Assembly (NCBI GenBank): GCA_001767575.1
Contig: MELI01000062.1
Span: 33,268 to 40,514, forward strand
DNA from: Candidatus Aquicultor primus
GTDB taxonomy: Bacteria; Actinomycetota; Aquicultoria; Aquicultorales; Aquicultoraceae
Length of the DNA stretch: 7,247 bases
Direction: 5' to 3'
The translations under genes were made by a program, and so were the position numbers. Positions 6,403-7,247 of this stretch are shown in pieces; the first letter of the stretch is position 1; each line of letters opens with the position of its first letter. Under the pieces are notes generated by a model, which did no database searches, was not told the origin of the DNA, and saw only the letters and a list, made by a program, of their open reading frames with translations.

Positions 6403-7247
6403 CTACCTACCGCCCAACAGGGACAGTACGTTCTGAGGCAATGAATTCGCCTGAGTAAGTACTGAGATACCAGCCTGCTGGAGAATTTGTGATTTAGTAA
6501 TGTTCGCTGCTTCAGCCGCGAAATCGGCATCCATGATGCGCGAGTGGGCTGCCGTGATGTTCTCAAGAACGTTTGACAGATTAGAATTGGTCGACTCGAA
6601 CCTGTTCAAGATAGCGCCGAGTTCCGCACGCATGGTCGTGATGACCTGAAGCGCGGAGTCGACTCTCTTCATCGTATCGTTGGCATTGTCTGCGGTTGTA
6701 ACGTCAACGCTGCTGATTGTGCCGGCGTCTTTTGCGATTACAGCGCTCGCACCGAAGCCAAGCCTGTTGTTAGCATCGGTAACGGTGATGTTGTCAGCAG
6801 CTGAGAGCTTGATGAAACCGCGCGTCTCAGTTGTGCCGGCGGCAAACGCTATCGTATCGGCTGCGCCCGCATCTACCTTGGCAGCGGTCAAGTTTATGTT
6901 GCGACCGTCTGCTGCGGTCAGCTCCATGTCGACACCATTAAGAGTCGCTGTAACACCCGTCTGGTTGGAGTACAGGTTGATGCGGTCCATCAGCTCAGTT
7001 TGCGAGATGTTGGTTATGCCGGTGTACGACGCAACAGTCACGGTGTTGATGGTGAGCGAGTAAGAGTCGCCCGCATCATCCAGGACAACGCCCGCGCTGG
7101 CGGTATCAGAAACCTTGGTTCCCGTTACAGCTGTGGCGGTTACGCCGGTTATACCACTGGAGTTAATCGCCAAAGCTTTCGCGTATGCACTGCTAGCGGC
7201 CTGGCCGTTGGCTGAACCAGCTACGGACGCGCCAACGCTGCTCCCGT
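6403..7247 (-). CDS. Flagellin, filament subunit (5' end outside the window)
   Basis: The frame stays open to the window edge, so 280 C-terminal residues plus a partial codon are present and the N-terminal D0/D1 part is missing. The sequence entering at the edge contains QAASSAYAKALAINSSGITGVTA (7203-7138), the usual transition from N-terminal D1 to the variable region. A Flagellin_IN-like unit, RINLYSNQTGVTATLNG (about 6984-6934), lies in the Thr/Ala-rich outer domain. The conserved C-terminal D1/D0 starts near 6708 and includes LGAILNRFESTNSNL, then ITAAHSRIMDADFAAEAANI and SQILQQAGISVLTQANSLPQNVLSLLGGR at the end. These helices pack in the filament core and the end is the FliS-binding segment. 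The TTG at 7173 is an internal Leu codon, not a start. The stop TAG is at 6405-6403. Confidence 0.96.
   Translation of the reverse strand, partial: GSSVGASVAGSANGQAASSAYAKALAINSSGITGVTATAVTGTKVSDTASAGVVLDDAGDSYSLTINTVTVASYTGITNISQTELMDRINLYSNQTGVTATLNGVDMELTAADGRNINLTAAKVDAGAADTIAFAAGTTETRGFIKLSAADNITVTDANNRLGFGASAVIAKDAGTISSVDVTTADNANDTMKRVDSALQVITTMRAELGAILNRFESTNSNLSNVLENITAAHSRIMDADFAAEAANITKSQILQQAGISVLTQANSLPQNVLSLLGGR

Noticed and set aside
6680..7063. 127-codon plus-strand open frame with a hydrophobic, membrane-like product
   Set aside because: It is antisense to flagellin; the Val/Ala-rich look comes from reverse-reading Ala/Thr/Asn codons.
7171..7173. TTG as a start giving a 256-residue flagellin
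   Set aside because: The frame remains open to the window edge and upstream residues (SSAYAKA) match the conserved flagellin transition, so this TTG is an internal Leu codon.

Overview
The window is a piece of a bacterial flagellar filament locus. Every supported gene is on the minus strand, so transcription runs from high to low coordinates. The organism is a flagellated bacterium with roughly balanced base composition by eye. The gene order (flagellin, flaG, fliD, fliS) occurs in many phyla, so I do not assign a taxon.

Layout in the direction of transcription. (1) 7247-6403: the 3' part of a flagellin gene whose start lies outside the window. (2) 6392-6363: a perfect 30-nt palindrome between flagellin and flaG. 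(3) 6357-4244: flaG, fliD and fliS, tightly packed. There are 6 nt between flaG and fliD, and the fliD stop overlaps the fliS start as TAATG. (4) 4216-4179: a terminator-like hairpin after fliS. (5) 4178-3960: a gene-free leader with a weak promoter candidate and a small dyad. (6) 3959-2136: a two-domain glycosyltransferase-methyltransferase. (7) 2154-1: a GT2 glycosyltransferase with a long TPR-like C-terminal region. Genes 6 and 7 overlap by 19 bp.

The first block makes the filament subunit (flagellin), a filament-associated protein (FlaG), the cap (FliD) and the flagellin export chaperone (FliS). The second block has the domain content expected of a surface-glycan or flagellin-glycosylation module. 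Its position beside the filament genes suggests flagellin as acceptor, but that is inference.

The most interesting observation is a run of nine G (C9 at 2162-2170 on the plus strand) at the junction of the two modification genes. It lies in the last codons of the upstream gene, just after its methyltransferase domain, and 7 nt before the GTG start of the downstream gene. With nine G the genes are separate. With ten G, or with a -1 ribosomal slip on the in-frame heptamer G_GGG_GGG, they join in frame into one protein of about 1319 residues. With eight G the upstream protein ends three residues earlier. The tract could be a phase-variable or recoding switch, a Shine-Dalgarno-like element, or a homopolymer miscount hiding a single fused gene.
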